64,000 bases of DNA from Pseudomonadota bacterium (GTDB taxonomy: Bacteria > Desulfobacterota > Binatia > Binatales > Binataceae): contig JAJPHI010000019.1 in assembly GCA_021325355.1 (NCBI GenBank), positions 62,001 to 126,000 on the forward strand, given 5' to 3'. Made by a program: the position numbers and the translations under genes. Positions 61,192 to 64,000 of this stretch are shown here, one piece after another. The first letter of the stretch is position 1, and every line of letters starts with the position of its first letter. The notes under the pieces are model-generated. The model did no database searches. It saw nothing but the letters and a program-made list of their open reading frames with translations, and was not told where the DNA came from.

Positions 61192-61920
61192 TTACTCCGT
61201 CCCCACCACCGCATCGTGCGGTAACAACTCCAGCAGACGCTGAAAAGCCGCTTCCACGTAATCGCGCCGTTTGGATTCCAGCGTCAATTTTACCCGATAC
61301 GCGCTCTCGCCGATACGTGGATATGAGCCCAACAACAGTTCCGGAAATTCCTTCAGACAGGCATTGAGATGCGGGGCGATTACCCCCTCGCCGGCCTGAC
61401 TGTAGATCACCCGGATGAAGTACGGATCGGTCGCGAAGCGTTCCATCAGCGCCCGCAGCTTGCGCTGGAAAAGCTGCGGGATACCCGGGAGGATGTAGAC
61501 GTTTTCGAGCTGAACCGTGGGAAAGCGCAGGTCGCCGTCGGCATTGAGCACCGCGCCCTCAGGCACCTCCGCCATCTTGAGTCCGACTTCGAGGCGGTCG
61601 CCGAAATGCTCGCGGACCAGCGCCTCCAGTTCCGGATGGATTACGACGCGGCGTGCAAAGGCCCGGGCGATACCCTCAATCGTGATGTCGTCGTGGGTTG
61701 GACCGACGCCGCCCGAGGTGAGGACAAAATCGAAGCTGCGCGCGCAGCTACGCACCTCTTCGGCGATCGCGTCGAGTTCGTCGGGGACGACGCTGATGCG
61801 GCGCAACGCGACGCCGACGCGTCTCAGTTCCTGCGCGGCAAAGTAGGCATTGGTGTCCTGCACCTTGCCCGACAAGATCTCATTGCCGACCACCACGATG
61901 CCTGCCGTACGTTCGCGCAT
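61192..61920 (-). CDS. CinA N-terminal (MoCF-like) domain protein
   Basis: A 242-residue protein consisting of the molybdopterin-binding-like domain of CinA. AGIVVVGNEILSGKVQDTNA and FVLTSGGVGPTHDDITIEGI are the two hallmark motifs. The C-terminal PncC-type nicotinamide-mononucleotide deamidase domain of full CinA is absent. In related proteins the N-domain has ADP-ribose pyrophosphatase activity, but that is not provable here. It precedes the secreted-protein gene by 30 bp on the same strand. The ATG is at 61920. Confidence 0.88.
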   Translation of the reverse strand: MRERTAGIVVVGNEILSGKVQDTNAYFAAQELRRVGVALRRISVVPDELDAIAEEVRSCARSFDFVLTSGGVGPTHDDITIEGIARAFARRVVIHPELEALVREHFGDRLEVGLKMAEVPEGAVLNADGDLRFPTVQLENVYILPGIPQLFQRKLRALMERFATDPYFIRVIYSQAGEGVIAPHLNACLKEFPELLLGSYPRIGESAYRVKLTLESKRRDYVEAAFQRLLELLPHDAVVGTE

Positions 61921-62008
61921 ACTTCGCTGCCGCCGTGATCTATTATCGCAACGCGATCAACGTCCGCTCAAGCACGATGGAGCCGCGCCGGAGGGCAGAT
62001 TTCGCGGT

Positions 62009-63148
<1,140 letters not shown>

Positions 63149-63226
63149 CGGCTGGGACCGACTCCTTTCCCGGCAACGCCCGCGGGCGATCTCCACCGAG
63201 GGCGGCGCCCGCCGGGGCGACAACCT

Positions 63227-63424
63227 TCAGGTGGTCTCCGGTTCGACGATTTTAGCCTTGCCCGCGGCGATTTCGCGGAGGGCAGTCACGACTTCCTTAT
63301 TGTCGGATTCGACCAGCGGACGCTCACCCTTCAGCAACTGTTTCGCGCGCCGCGCCGCGCCGAGCACCAGTGCAAAACGGTTCGGGGTCTTTTCCAGACA
63401 ATCTTCGACGGTTATTCGTGCCAT
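63227..63424 (-). CDS. rpoZ: RNA polymerase omega subunit
   Basis: A 65-residue omega subunit. [20 protein letters not shown] and [20 protein letters not shown] are the conserved N-terminal segment, with [15 protein letters not shown] closing the core. It stabilises the beta-prime subunit of RNA polymerase. The ATG at 63424 is selected, since the upstream frame to 63460 adds only unlike residues. It lies upstream of rpoH on the same strand, so both may be in one operon of transcription-machinery genes. Confidence 0.93.
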   Translation of the reverse strand: MARITVEDCLEKTPNRFALVLGAARRAKQLLKGERPLVESDNKEVVTALREIAAGKAKIVEPETT

Positions 63425-63484
63425 CGGTTTAATTGTCTGACCGGCTGCGACCCTTGTCAACGAAGCTCGGGCGCCGGATCGGGA

Positions 63485-64000
63485 TCATTTCTCGGCCGGC
63501 AGACCGGAGCGCGACCACTGCGCCCACGAGCCGTCGAACAGACGCGCACGGTAGCCGGCCTGCCGCAAGGCGAGGTAGCCGAGCGCCGCCCGCGGTCCGG
63601 AGCGGCAGTACGCGACGACCTCGGCGGCGGAACTCAGGCCAACGGCGGCGAAGAGTTCCTTAAGGTCCGCGGCCGATTTCAGGACCATCTCCCCCTGCCC
63701 CAATTCACGCCAGGCGACGTTCGACGAACCGGGGATATGGCCCGGGCGATCGTCGGCAATGGTCCGCGCGCCGCTGAACTCTTCGGCGCTGCGGAAATCG
63801 ACGAAGCGGGTTCCGGGGAGGACGCGGGCTTCTTCGACGCCGATCCTCACCGCAGCATCGGGGCGTGCGGTAAACCTTTGCGCGGCGGCATCGACAGGTT
63901 TGTAGAACACTTCGCGGCCCGACTTCTTCCAGGTCTCGAAGAACTCCAGCATGATCGCCACGTCGTCGCGGCCAAGGTATTCGAGAATCCAGGCAAGCAT
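63485..64000 (-). CDS. Rhodanese/3-mercaptopyruvate-type sulfurtransferase, C-terminal part (runs off right edge)
   Basis: The last 171 residues of a sulfurtransferase that continues beyond the window. The active-site loop is AYCRSGPRAALGYLALRQAG with the catalytic Cys, preceded by VDFRSAEEFSGARTIADDRP and GHIPGSSNVAWRELGQGEMV, the two substrate-pocket motifs of the C-terminal rhodanese domain. The full protein would have an inactive N-terminal rhodanese domain. It lies 61 bp upstream of rpoZ on the same strand. A CAT at the last three bases is within the coding region and not taken as a start. Confidence 0.85.
   Translation of the reverse strand: MLAWILEYLGRDDVAIMLEFFETWKKSGREVFYKPVDAAAQRFTARPDAAVRIGVEEARVLPGTRFVDFRSAEEFSGARTIADDRPGHIPGSSNVAWRELGQGEMVLKSAADLKELFAAVGLSSAAEVVAYCRSGPRAALGYLALRQAGYRARLFDGSWAQWSRSGLPAEK

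Overview
The window is high-G+C, densely coded DNA from a Gram-negative bacterium. It has a Wza-type outer-membrane polysaccharide lipoprotein, a complete bacterial hopanoid (hpn) operon, dTDP-rhamnose genes, a Fur regulator, a sigma-32-type factor with an intact RpoH box, and two luciferase-like (LLM) oxidoreductases, one of F420-dependent type. This mix suggests an uncultured soil or sediment lineage of deltaproteobacterial grade (Binatota/Desulfobacterota-like). The taxonomic guess is inference; no rRNA gene is present.

Region 1 (1-32963) is an exopolysaccharide (EPS) locus with amino-acid-activating biosynthesis inside it. The polysaccharide part is a GT2 fragment, a Wzc-like co-polymerase whose kinase site looks degenerate, a Wza-like lipoprotein, an initiating sugar transferase, an Alg14/Alg13-like pair, a Gfo/Idh/MocA dehydrogenase, two further glycosyltransferases and rmlBACD. 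Two carrier-protein modules are interleaved. Module A (4360-14004) holds a six-domain NRPS (acyl ligase-T-C-A-T-TE; the second A domain reads as serine-specific), a stand-alone thioesterase with Cys in the nucleophile position, a class II aaRS-like amino acid:[carrier protein] ligase, an acyl-CoA-dehydrogenase homologue lacking the usual catalytic Glu motif, and a divergently transcribed carrier protein. A 4'-phosphopantetheinyl transferase follows at 15691. Module B (22291-28631) holds a 2OG-Fe(II) oxygenase, a second carrier protein, a stand-alone adenylating enzyme, MetY and MetA homologues and a PLP decarboxylase. I consider this the most novel part of the window: an EPS locus that appears able to make a serine- and amino-acid-derived product or decoration.

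Region 2 (33454-42325) is a mixed stretch: an amidase, a glycogen-debranching-like glucosidase with a GT4 glycosyltransferase, a seven-Asp-box beta-propeller protein, an LLM oxidoreductase, a second Gfo/Idh/MocA enzyme and a TetR regulator.

Region 3 (42377-56592) is the hopanoid operon: hpnH, a farnesyl-diphosphate synthase, a zinc alcohol dehydrogenase, squalene-hopene cyclase, dxr, hpnC, hpnD, hpnE, hpnA and a CruF-like carotenoid hydratase homologue, then hpnG on the opposite strand, hpnK and an acyl-CoA dehydrogenase. It spans supply of isoprenoid precursor, squalene made by the HpnCDE route, cyclisation, and attachment and trimming of the adenosyl side chain.

Region 4 (56732-64000) is mostly housekeeping: two divergent GFA/CENP-V-type zinc proteins, a CnbZ/RidA-like protein, a second LLM oxidoreductase, Fur with a small upstream gene, a secreted glycine-rich protein, a CinA N-domain protein, RpoH, the RNA polymerase omega subunit and a rhodanese running off the right edge. 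I found no rRNA, tRNA, CRISPR array, transposase or integrase.
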